64,000 nucleotides of DNA, from positions 186,001 to 250,000 of the forward strand of contig NZ_CP060716.1 of assembly GCF_014396385.1 (NCBI RefSeq). Reading direction: 5' to 3'. The notes below the pieces were generated by a model, which saw only the letters and a list, made by a program, of their open reading frames with translations, was not told the DNA's origin and ran no database searches. The stretch is from Leucobacter denitrificans. GTDB taxonomy: Bacteria > Actinomycetota > Actinomycetes > Actinomycetales > Microbacteriaceae. This document shows positions 8,080 to 16,257 of the stretch, one piece after another. Each line of letters starts with the position of its first letter. Position 1 is the stretch's first letter. Made by a program: the position numbers and the translations under genes.

Positions 8080-9523
8080 CTACGCGTGCGAAACGACACG
8101 CCCCTCGATCATGGTCATGACGACGGGGTTCTTCTGACCGAGTTCGATGGCCTCAAGTGCGGGGGACTCAGTCAAAATAAGATCAGCCTCCATCGTCGGT
8201 CGCACGAGCTCACGGCGGTGATCCGAGCCGAGTAGCGTGGAGGCGACCTCATGCACCGCCGTAAGATTACTCGGCGGGCAAAGGTAACCGGCAAGGGCTT
8301 GTGCCGCAGTGACACGTTCGTCAACGCCAATGACTTTGCCGTCGGGGCCGCGGCGGTTGAGAGCATCGTGCATTACTTGCCAGGGGTTTACTGGACCATA
8401 CGGAGCATCACTGGAGGCGACGGTCGGCACTCCGGCATCGAGTAGTGTGCGATGACGGTAAAGATGAGGAATATCAGCTGCCTCAACGTCAGTCAGGTAC
8501 TGATCCCCTCGGTGTCCTAGAAAACCGGGCTGGGTGACCACGGCAAGTCCGAGGTCTCGCATGCTCGGAATAAGCTCGAGAGGCACAATCGCTGCGTGTT
8601 CGATCCGATCGCCAGGTATCGCACCCGTCTGTGAGAGAGCGACGAGAACAAGGACGAGCGCCTCCCGCGTCACACAGTGCACCGCAACCGGTCGTCCGGT
8701 CCTCCGAGCGCGCGCAATTTCCTCGATGAGTTCGGCCATTGACGGGAGCCCGGTATCCCCGAGTACGATCTTGAGCGCACCGAGCGTGATTCCTTTCGGC
8801 ACCAGTTGAGGCTCGCTCAGCAGGGTTATTCGTTGAGGGATGTCACCGGCCGCACGCGCGTTCCCAATGAGTCTGGGGTCACGCACCCCGGGGGTCGCGT
8901 CGGTTATCTCGGTGAGCCCGAGACGGGAGAGCTCCGTTCCGAGACGTGCGAGGGGAGCTCCCCGGCGGGGGGGAGTTGCGTCTGCAGCCATGCGTCGCCT
9001 CGCCAAATACGGCCGGTCGGCATCCCGTTATGGTCGCGTTCAACGGCGTGAGCGGGTGCACTACGGATATCGAGCTGTGCCAGGGCGGCTGAGTTGAGGA
9101 CCCACAGCGCTCCGCTCCGATGCTGGATGCGTACCGGGGCCGCGGGCGCGAGCTCGTCAAGAACTGTCACGTCGAGCGGCCCGACAGTCGACTGGTCGTA
9201 GCCGATCGCGCGAATCCAGCCGTGAACATCACGCTCCGCCGCGTGCAGCGCACGGCTCAGCGCAGACCGGTTCTTCACCGCCTCAGGCGAGCAATCGACA
9301 GAATTACGTGCAGCGGCGAGAGCGAGGATGTGTATATGATGGTCGGCCAGCCCCGGGAGCGCATACGCCCCGTCGCAATCGATGCCGACTCCAGACGCGT
9401 GAGTACGGGGGGGACGTATCGAATCGATACGTCCCCCCGTACCTCGAGGTCAACCAGACGCCCATCCATCATGCGCACATTCTGGAGAACAGTGACACGT
9501 GAAAGATCAGCCATGAGAGACAT
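8080..9523 (-). pseudogene. amidohydrolase (YtcJ-like), two frameshifts
   Basis: Three consecutive leftward frames together spell one metal-dependent amidohydrolase of the YtcJ/amidohydrolase-3 type. Frame 1 (from 9523) gives the N-terminal beta domain. Frame 2 (about 9405 to 8970) carries LPGLADHHIH with the HxH metal motif, then VRIQHRSGALWVLNSAAL. Frame 3 (to 8080) carries ITDATPG, the metal-site PVAVHCVTREA and IEHAAIV, and VASSDAPYGP. Both breaks fall in seven-base G/C runs, at 9407-9413 and 8967-8973, and one extra base in each run would restore a continuous frame. It is either a recent pseudogene or an assembly homopolymer error. It follows the thioesterase and thiolase genes in one leftward operon. 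Confidence 0.8.
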
Positions 9524-9545
9524 TCTCTCACCCAAATTCGAAAAT

Positions 9546-10370
9546 TCAGCGTGCCTCGTACGAGACGGTGGCGATGCCCGCGAGCTTCCCATCGGTTCGG
9601 CGCGATTCCACCCGTACAACCGTGAGTGAGCGTCCTGTATGAACGCGAGTAGCAACCACCGTAAGGAGATCGTCCACGGGTATCCCCCTCAAAAACGAAA
9701 CCCGTATCGATGTTGGTCGCCACAGCGCTTCTCCCAGAGTTTTGCGTGCGGTGTATTCAAGTGCGATGGTGTGGATGCCCCCGTGCATGATGCCCCGCGG
9801 ATTTGCGAGCCAGAGGGGAATCGGTAACGTGCCGATGGCACCGTCGCTTGTTCCTTCGAACAGCATTGGCAGCATTGTCGTAAAGGGTACCGTTTCCGCA
9901 GGTGCTGGAGGCAACTCGAGGTAACCGCCCTCGGGAACCGGGAGGTACCTTCCGCTCAGCGACGCGATTGCGACACGGTCTCCACGACGGTTAGATATCT
10001 CCCCTTTCGAGAGCCCTCCTACTTGGCTTATGCCAACGATGTGGGTGTCTAGTCTGAATTCATCGTCCGACGGGTCAGCCGCAGGATTGAAATCGATCGA
10101 CAGCTCCGTAGTCACCATGCCGTTCATACCCGGCGGATGACCGTCGAGGAGCACGAGACTGAGACCATGGTCCGCGAGCATTCCTAACGAAGCCCAAGCG
10201 AAAGCGCCCTCGTCGTTACGGAACCACGGGCCGGGTTTTTGGACGTAGATACCCTCACTGGGGGGATCCATGGGTACTCCCGTGAGCGACCACGGAGTTT
10301 GTTGCCGCAAGGCGGTTTCGTTGCCGAGGGTACTCAGGGGAGCTGTCCGTTCGGAATCGTGTGGGCTCAA
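9546..10370 (-). CDS. double-hotdog acyl-CoA thioesterase
   Basis: This 274-residue protein has two hotdog domains. The C-terminal one contains NPRGIMHGGIHTIALEYTA, a typical PaaI/4HBT-like active-site helix, followed by RVSFLRGIPVDDLLTVVATRVHTGRSLTVVRV-like strands. Such enzymes hydrolyse acyl-CoA thioesters to free acid and CoA. Its GTG start overlaps the thiolase stop by 4 bases, so the two are translationally coupled. In this cluster it could release a product or prevent CoA trapping. The substrate is not identifiable. Confidence 0.82.
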   Translation of the reverse strand: MSPHDSERTAPLSTLGNETALRQQTPWSLTGVPMDPPSEGIYVQKPGPWFRNDEGAFAWASLGMLADHGLSLVLLDGHPPGMNGMVTTELSIDFNPAADPSDDEFRLDTHIVGISQVGGLSKGEISNRRGDRVAIASLSGRYLPVPEGGYLELPPAPAETVPFTTMLPMLFEGTSDGAIGTLPIPLWLANPRGIMHGGIHTIALEYTARKTLGEALWRPTSIRVSFLRGIPVDDLLTVVATRVHTGRSLTVVRVESRRTDGKLAGIATVSYEAR

Positions 10371-11563
10371 GGCTGTACCTCAATGACAAGTGCGCCTGCT
10401 TGTCCACCACCCGCGCACATTGCGGCTACTCCAATACCACCGCCTCGACGTTGCAGATCGCGAATCAGTGTGTTGACCATTCGCGCGCCTGAGGCCGCAA
10501 CGGGGTGCCCGATCGAGCAGCCGCTCCCGTGGATGTTCACGATTTCTTCGTCAATGTTGAGAAGCTTGCATGCCGCCACCGGGACGGAGGCGAACGCTTC
10601 GTTGATTTCCCACACTGCAACGTCAGAAACTTCAAGACCCGCTTTTCCGAGTACACGGGTGATTGCGTGCAGAGCACCGACGCCCATGAGAGCCGGGTCA
10701 ATACCAACCGAAGTCCATGCGCGGATTGTGGCCAAAGAAGTGAGGCCCTCGCTCTTTGCGAGATCAGAACTGGTGACCGCGACCGCAGCAGCAGCATCAT
10801 TCATTCCGCTGGCGTTTCCCGCTGTAATTGAGAAGCCCTCGATCTCCGGGTGGAGAACGCGGAGCGAAGCGAGCCTTTCGCGGGTAGTGTCACGACGCGG
10901 GTGCTCGTCAACGGAGAATTCAACGGTTTCTCCGCTCCAATTCTTCACCGAGACGGGAAAGATTTCTTCTTCGAAGAGGCCCTTGTCGATCGCGTCGATT
11001 GCCCGTTGGTGAGACCGTAAGGCCCACGCATCCATTTCTTCCCGGGAGAGATCTGCGTATTTTGCTGTATTCCAGCCAACCGAGATCGACATGTCCATAT
11101 TTGGTGCGTCCGCGCGGTTGGGGTGTGTCGGCGGGACCCACGGATCCTCGTAAATGCCACGAAGGCCGGGAACGCGACGTTTAAGCGCAGGGCCGAGAGA
11201 CGTTGACTGTACCCCTCCCGCAACAATCGCGTCCTCCATTCCAGATTTAATTTGTGCGGCAGCGAGACCGATCGTGCTGAGACTTCCAGCACAGTGTCGA
11301 TTCAAAGCTGCGCCCGGAACCGTCAGCATTCCAGCCTCGACGGCAGCATGGCGGGCAACATCGCCGCCACCGTAGAGGGATTCCGCAAAGAGTACATCAT
11401 CAAAACGCTCTGGGTCGAGGCCGCTGCGCTCCACGGTCTCAGTAAGGAGCGCAAGTCCAAGCTCTTCGGGAGTTGTATTTGCAAGGGTGCCTTTGTTGGC
11501 CGTGCCGACTGCGGTTCTGGCCCCGGCAACGATGACAGGATCGGTCATTCTGTGTATGCTCAA
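10367..11563 (-). CDS. acetyl-CoA acyltransferase (thiolase)
   Basis: The 398-residue thiolase carries all three signature regions. The acylated cysteine C91 lies in NRHCAGSLSTIG, the mid-region has NEAFASVPVA, and GSGCSIGHPVAASGARM plus CAGGGQAGALV supply the catalytic His and second Cys. It cleaves 3-ketoacyl-CoA to acetyl-CoA or propionyl-CoA and a shortened acyl-CoA, the last step of the inferred pathway. The TTG start at 11563 has GGAGAAAG directly before it; the ATG at 11548 is a reasonable alternative. It heads the thiolase-thioesterase-amidohydrolase operon and is divergent from the SDR gene. Confidence 0.92.
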   Translation of the reverse strand: MSIHRMTDPVIVAGARTAVGTANKGTLANTTPEELGLALLTETVERSGLDPERFDDVLFAESLYGGGDVARHAAVEAGMLTVPGAALNRHCAGSLSTIGLAAAQIKSGMEDAIVAGGVQSTSLGPALKRRVPGLRGIYEDPWVPPTHPNRADAPNMDMSISVGWNTAKYADLSREEMDAWALRSHQRAIDAIDKGLFEEEIFPVSVKNWSGETVEFSVDEHPRRDTTRERLASLRVLHPEIEGFSITAGNASGMNDAAAAVAVTSSDLAKSEGLTSLATIRAWTSVGIDPALMGVGALHAITRVLGKAGLEVSDVAVWEINEAFASVPVAACKLLNIDEEIVNIHGSGCSIGHPVAASGARMVNTLIRDLQRRGGGIGVAAMCAGGGQAGALVIEVQP

Positions 11564-11636
11564 CTTTCTCCATGAGGGCAGCTACTCAGGGAAATGCGTC
11601 GCTGCACCGTCGTATTGTATGGTTCTACTGAATCAT

Positions 11637-11648
11637 ATACCGTAAAGT
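11637..11648. promoter_or_regulatory. candidate operator between thiolase and SDR
   Basis: The core TACCGTAA of the recurring palindrome lies in the 143-base gap shared by the leftward thiolase and rightward SDR operons. It matches 8 of the 11 positions of CTTACCGTAAG. Position and spacing fit joint control of both operons, but this copy is degenerate. Confidence 0.4.
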
Positions 11649-11706
11649 CGTGTAGTAGGGAAAGTCCCTACGAAATTTAAGCACACAACGATGTGAGGAG
11701 ACGTTC

Positions 11707-12480
11707 ATGGAATTAGCAGGTAGTTCAGCACTTGTGACCGGTGGTGTTGGAGGATTTGGAGAGGCAACAGTGCGTCGTCTCGTCGACGCAGGAGCAAAAG
11801 TCGTCATTGCCGACCTTGATGAGCAGCGGGGGTCGGCCCTTGTTGAGAAGCTCGGAGCAGATAAAGCAAAATTCGTTAAGACAGATGCGACGAGTGAAGA
11901 ATCTGTGGGGGCTGCAGTCGCAGCTGCCAAAGACTTTGGTCCGCTTCGCGTGGCCGTGATTGCGCACGGTGGCCCAGCAGCTGGAGCTCGAATTGTCAAT
12001 CGTCAGGGCGAGCCCTACCCAGTGGAGACCTTCCGCCGAACCGTAGAAATCTTCCTGGTTGCCACCTACAACATTCTGAGTCAGTCAGCAGCGGCGATGT
12101 CGCAGAACGAACCACTTGCTTCGGGGCAGCGTGGCGTTGTTATCATGACAGCCTCGATTGCTGGCTTTGAAGGCCAGGTGGGCCAGTCTGATTACTCGGC
12201 AGCAAAGGGCGGCGTCATCGGTCTCACATTGACTGCAGCACGCGATCTCGCGCCGGCTGGAGTCCGTGTGATGACTATTGCACCCGGAACATTCTTCACG
12301 CGCGCATACGGCGACGTTCCACGCGAAACCATTGAAGAGCGTTTCGGAAAAATCGTTCCCAATCCGAAGCGATTGGGTGAGGCAGACGAATACGCTCAGC
12401 TTGCGCTACAGATTGTCGAAAATGATTATCTCAATGGCACTGTGATTCGTATCGACGGGGCCCAGCGCTTTAACATGTGA
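11707..12480 (+). CDS. short-chain dehydrogenase/reductase (HSD10-like)
   Basis: This classical SDR has 257 residues. The cofactor motif is VTGGVGGFGEA, DLD after the second strand suggests NAD(H) preference, and the catalytic Ser-Tyr-Lys set lies in TASIAG and YSAAKGG. The C-terminal IRIDGAQRF is typical of the 3-hydroxyacyl-CoA dehydrogenase-like (type 2/HSD10) group. It would oxidise the 3-hydroxyacyl-CoA formed by the hydratase pair, feeding the divergent thiolase. AGGAGA precedes the ATG. It is a single-gene unit ending in a strong shared terminator. Confidence 0.9.
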   Translation: MELAGSSALVTGGVGGFGEATVRRLVDAGAKVVIADLDEQRGSALVEKLGADKAKFVKTDATSEESVGAAVAAAKDFGPLRVAVIAHGGPAAGARIVNRQGEPYPVETFRRTVEIFLVATYNILSQSAAAMSQNEPLASGQRGVVIMTASIAGFEGQVGQSDYSAAKGGVIGLTLTAARDLAPAGVRVMTIAPGTFFTRAYGDVPRETIEERFGKIVPNPKRLGEADEYAQLALQIVENDYLNGTVIRIDGAQRFNM

Positions 12481-12486
12481 CCTCGT

Positions 12487-12530
12487 ACGCAAAAGAATGG
12501 CGCCTCCTCGGAGGCGCCATTCTTTTGCGT
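12487..12530. terminator. bidirectional terminator between SDR and hydrolase
   Basis: A perfect 21-base stem has ACGCAAAAGAATGGCGCCTCC as its left arm with a 2-base loop. The AAAAG/CTTTT edges give U-rich tails on both strands. It lies between two convergent genes and should terminate both. Confidence 0.95.
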
Positions 12531-12543
12531 ATTTAAGGCCTTG

Positions 12544-13428
12544 TTACGCTCCGGAAGGCGAAGCGAGCACGACATTCTTGAGGAAGTCGTTGACTGCACT
12601 TGCAAAGCTCTTGTTGTCGTCGCCGGCAATCATATGACGAGCATTACTCACAACCGTGCTGTACGGTTTATGAAGCACCCCCTCGAGCTCCTTGACGCCT
12701 TCCTCGTCGATAACGTCAGACTTGCCGCCGCGCACGATAAGCGTGGGAACTTCTATGAGCGATGCTCGTTTGAGAAGGGCATCGGCATCGGGAACGCGAC
12801 CCTCGCTTTGAGCGTTCGGCTGCATCATACGGGGATCCCAATGCCAGTACCAGCGGCCATCTGCACGCAGTCGAACGTTCTTTTTCAGCCCCTCCACATT
12901 GAGCCGGCGCTCGCGCCCCGTGTATTCGGCGATGGCGTCTGCAACCTCATCGAGGTTCGCGAAGCCGTCACTGTGTCCCACCATGAAATCCGTGATTCTT
13001 TTGACTCCTTCTGTGGCTGTACGTGGCACGATGTCCACGAGTACGAGCGCGCGGGCCAGCTCAGGGTTGTCAGACTGTGCAGTGAGCGACGCAAGACCGC
13101 CCATCGAAGCGCCTACGAGCACAGGAGGATTTCCTCCCAGCGAGCGCACGAGAGAAACGGTGTCACGAGCATAACTCTCAATGGAGTAGGTACCGTCTTC
13201 TGACCATCCAGAGTCGCCGTGCCCGCGCAAGTCAACGGTGTACGAGTTCCATCCCTCGTCGACGAGACTGTCCGCCGTGCTGTCCCACGAGTGTCTCGTT
13301 TGACCTCCGCCGTGTAGGAAGATGAGGGTCGGGAGTGTGGAGTCTCCGGTACCTTCCCAATAGTCACCGGTAAGAGTCAGCCCGTCCCCTTGGAGTGAAA
13401 GGGTACGAGGTGTGTGAATTGTTGCCAT
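12544..13428 (-). CDS. alpha/beta hydrolase
   Basis: This is an alpha/beta-hydrolase of 294 residues. LHGGGQTRHSW forms the oxyanion-hole region, GASMGG holds the nucleophile serine (G-x-S-x-G), and a late ARHMIAGDD supplies the catalytic histidine. RGHGDSGWSEDG is typical of haloperoxidase/epoxide-hydrolase-like members. I place the start at the ATG at 13428, where similarity to the family begins and GGCGGTGG lies upstream; the frame stays open 43 codons further. It probably hydrolyses an ester or lactone in the cluster's pathway. A degenerate copy of the recurring operator lies about 115 bases upstream. Confidence 0.85.
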   Translation of the reverse strand: MATIHTPRTLSLQGDGLTLTGDYWEGTGDSTLPTLIFLHGGGQTRHSWDSTADSLVDEGWNSYTVDLRGHGDSGWSEDGTYSIESYARDTVSLVRSLGGNPPVLVGASMGGLASLTAQSDNPELARALVLVDIVPRTATEGVKRITDFMVGHSDGFANLDEVADAIAEYTGRERRLNVEGLKKNVRLRADGRWYWHWDPRMMQPNAQSEGRVPDADALLKRASLIEVPTLIVRGGKSDVIDEEGVKELEGVLHKPYSTVVSNARHMIAGDDNKSFASAVNDFLKNVVLASPSGA

Positions 13429-13542
13429 GTATGTTTGCCACCGCCATGTGTCTCGTCGGTTGAGCGCTAGTCTTGCCGCTACCGGCTGTCTTGGTCTCTT
13501 GAGGTGTCGAAGAGAAGCGCGGCTTCCCTGACATATACGCAC

Positions 13543-13553
13543 GTTATCGTAAA
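13543..13553. promoter_or_regulatory. degenerate operator upstream of the alpha/beta hydrolase
   Basis: GTTATCGTAAA matches 8 of 11 positions of CTTACCGTAAG. It lies about 115 bases upstream of the leftward hydrolase start. The 609-base gap 13429-14037 otherwise contains the TRAP promoter region (13779-13840) and no coding frame I can support. Confidence 0.3.
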
Positions 13554-13778
13554 GCATTCAGTATGTCGAGAATTCGTACCGGCTGCCTACGTCGAAGATC
13601 ATGGGGTCGCAATCAGGCGATGAAGCCAATCCAGTTCTCTGATCTAGGCCTGTTTTGCAGTACTTTTTAGAGAAGGACAGCGGGCCCATTTTCGCTCTAT
13701 TGCTTGCCGAGTGGGGGCAATCTGAGCGAGGCGAGATTCATTGCGCCCATGTGATTCCATCACTGTATCGTTCTCATG

Positions 13779-13840
13779 TTGACACGATCAAAACATCCGC
13801 GTAGTGTATATCTCAACTTACGGTAAGCGCTACGGTAACG
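13779..13840 (+). promoter_or_regulatory. TRAP transporter promoter with overlapping operator
   Basis: TTGACA at 13779-13784 and TAGTGT at 13802-13807 are separated by exactly 17 bases, a good sigma-70-type promoter with predicted start near 13814. CTTACGGTAAG (13817-13827, a palindrome about one central base) lies immediately at that start, and a second half-related copy CTACGGTAACG follows at 13830-13840. This arrangement is typical of a repressor operator controlling the transporter genes. The 5' leader to the start codon is then about 220 bases. Confidence 0.65.
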
Positions 13841-14037
13841 TTATTGCTTAACCCGGAAACCCATGAATGACAGAGAGGTCATGCATAGTCCATGTCAACG
13901 TTCACTACATGAGCCTTACAACGAGTCGCATGATGCACTCGACCGCGTAACTCCTTAATTTCCCTCCTGAACTGAACGCGGGCGGAGCAGTGTCGCTCCG
14001 TACGTCCGCTAATTCTCAATCGATAAGGCACACTTCT

Positions 14038-16098
14038 ATGACAACAACGTCGTTGCAACACCCCGATGATATGGCAGGTATTGCGGAGGGTATCGCCGTG
14101 GGCGAATCTGATGCTCTTCGGCAGGAAGCTCCCGATGAGCAGTCCCCTCTATGGGAGAGGATAATCACACGCCTCTCATCAGTGTCTGCCATCTTGGCGG
14201 GCCTCTCAATCGTGGTCCTCGGCTTACAAATTGTGCTAGACGCCGGCGGACGCACCCTGTTTAATTCCCCAGTTCCTGGCACGTTGGAATTAGTTTCCAA
14301 CTGGTGGATGGTTATCGCGGTCTTTCTCGGATTTGCTTTCACACAGTTCAAGGGCGAACACATTCGGGTGACGCTCTTGATAGAAAAGCTTCCCGTCATA
14401 TGGAGCACGGCGGTCGAGACGGTCATTCTCGCCCTGAGCTTTATCATGATTAGCTTTTTAGCGTACTACCTCACGCTCGACGCTATTCAATCTGTCAAAG
14501 TCCGTGAAATAGTGCCGGGATCATTCCCCTTAGCACTATGGCCGATCACGGTACTCATGGCTTTTGGTATGTGGCTGTACGCCGCGCAAATCCTTGTATC
14601 AATCACGAGTTCCTTGCGTGCTGCCAAGCGCGAAAAACAATCTGGCGCTGAGCAGCTGCCGTTGCTGTCAGCGCAGAACGTCATGCTGGGCATTTCGGTG
14701 GTTGTATCTATCGTCATTACCATTTGTGTGCTCGCGGTGCCCATGTCGCGCGTAACAACCGGCACCCTCCTCATCGTACTCATGGTGCTCCTGCTGCTCT
14801 GCGGCTTGACGACGGCTCTCGCAATGATCGTGACCGCCGCACTCGGGCTTTGGGAAATCGTCGGGATGCCGGCTCTCGTCGAGGCTATCGAATCGGTGTC
14901 ATTTCACTCGGCAGCAAGCTGGAGCCTCAGCGTCGTGCCTATGTTTGTGCTCATGGGCATTGTGCTGTGGCGCACGGGTCTTACAGCCAAGGTATTCTAC
15001 GCTGCGCGGCTCTGGCTAGGTGGGATGCCAGGTGGGCTTGCGGTAGCGACGAACTTCTCGGGTGCCGGCCTCGCTGCTGCGAGCGGGAGCACCATCGGTA
15101 TCTCGTATGCGCTCGGTCGGATGGCCATTCCCGAGATGCTGAGAGCCGGGTACAAACCGAGTCTTGCGACCGGTGTTGTTGCCATGGCTGGTACGTTAGG
15201 GCAGCTTATTCCACCCAGTGTGCTTCTGGTGGTCTACGCCGGTGTCGCAGCTGTTCCGGTAGGGCCGCAGCTTACGGCTGCAATTCTTCCCGGAATTATT
15301 GTTGCCGTGCTGTATGCTCTGGTGATTATTATTCAGGGACTCGTGCGCCCAGACATCGCCCCGAGAGCCAAAGCGACGGGCGTACCGATGAAGGTAAAGC
15401 TGAAGGCCCTCGTAGGTATTATTCCTTTGGTCGTCGTGATCTTTATTGTGATCTTTGGGATGCTCTCAGGTATCTTCACCGCTACCGAGGCTGGAGCATT
15501 CGGCGCTCTGGCTGCAATCGTAGTAGGTTCGGCGTTTGGTGAAGAGCGCAAGAACCCTAAGCAACTCTTTAAAAAGCTGGGTCAGTCGCTGCAAGAGACG
15601 GTGACGGCAACGGCCGGAATCTTCTTGCTTTTGATCGGTGTGAATATGCTCGGACGCTCAATGACAATGAGCGGCGTACTCCGGACGCTCACCGACTGGG
15701 TGGTCAGCCTTGGGATGCCGACCGTCGTCTTCTTGCTCGCAATCATGGTGTTGTTCCTGATTCTCGGCATGTTCATGGAGTCGATGTCAATCATCCTGCT
15801 CGCAGTTCCAATTCTGGCACCTGTGCTTATTGCGATGGACGTAGATATGCTGTGGTTCGGTATCTTCGTAGTCATGCTCATCGAGCTCGCCTTGGTGACG
15901 CCTCCTGTCGGAATGCTCACGTTCATCGTGCACCGGCTCGCGCAGGATAAAGACGTCAACCTGGGGCAAAAGATCAGCCTCATCGATGTGTTCAAGGGGG
16001 TTATGCCGTTTGTCTTTACGAGCATTACTTTCATCATCGTGCTTATTTTCTTCCCAGAAATTAGCACTTGGCTCCCAGGAAATCTTGATGTGAAGTAG
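14038..16098 (+). CDS. TRAP transporter fused small-large permease (DctQM)
   Basis: The 686-residue membrane protein fuses the four-helix DctQ subunit (about residues 40-220) to the twelve-helix DctM permease (about 230-680). DctQ hallmarks are LELVSNWWMVIAVFLGFAF and HIRVTLL. DctM hallmarks are AASGSTIGISYALGRMAIPEM, LGQLIPPSVLLVVYA and LALVTPPVGMLTF. It imports a carboxylate using the Na+ gradient, with the DctP protein encoded next. The ATG at 14038 is preceded by AAGG at good spacing; a GTG at 13990 is an alternative. The position suggests it brings in the substrate of the adjacent catabolic genes. Confidence 0.93.
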   Translation: MTTTSLQHPDDMAGIAEGIAVGESDALRQEAPDEQSPLWERIITRLSSVSAILAGLSIVVLGLQIVLDAGGRTLFNSPVPGTLELVSNWWMVIAVFLGFAFTQFKGEHIRVTLLIEKLPVIWSTAVETVILALSFIMISFLAYYLTLDAIQSVKVREIVPGSFPLALWPITVLMAFGMWLYAAQILVSITSSLRAAKREKQSGAEQLPLLSAQNVMLGISVVVSIVITICVLAVPMSRVTTGTLLIVLMVLLLLCGLTTALAMIVTAALGLWEIVGMPALVEAIESVSFHSAASWSLSVVPMFVLMGIVLWRTGLTAKVFYAARLWLGGMPGGLAVATNFSGAGLAAASGSTIGISYALGRMAIPEMLRAGYKPSLATGVVAMAGTLGQLIPPSVLLVVYAGVAAVPVGPQLTAAILPGIIVAVLYALVIIIQGLVRPDIAPRAKATGVPMKVKLKALVGIIPLVVVIFIVIFGMLSGIFTATEAGAFGALAAIVVGSAFGEERKNPKQLFKKLGQSLQETVTATAGIFLLLIGVNMLGRSMTMSGVLRTLTDWVVSLGMPTVVFLLAIMVLFLILGMFMESMSIILLAVPILAPVLIAMDVDMLWFGIFVVMLIELALVTPPVGMLTFIVHRLAQDKDVNLGQKISLIDVFKGVMPFVFTSITFIIVLIFFPEISTWLPGNLDVK

Positions 16099-16257
16099 AA
16101 AAGCGTCAACGATGCTTTCGGGCACGATCGAGATGTCCAGGCGATCGCAGACGGCGCCTTCATCTGCGATCTTCGCGCTGATGTTCTATCGACCTAGGAA
16201 TAGACGAGGAATGTCGAATATTTTCCAACCACATATATAAAAAAATGAAGGAATGAT

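Noticed and set aside
8080..9006. A separate 308-residue amidohydrolase gene
   Set aside because: It lacks the N-terminal HxH part, which lies upstream in other frames, so it is treated as one broken gene.
14016..16163. Leftward Ser/Arg/Thr-rich frames (up to 193 codons) opposite the TRAP permease
   Set aside because: Typical antisense shadow of a hydrophobic membrane protein; composition and starts unconvincing.
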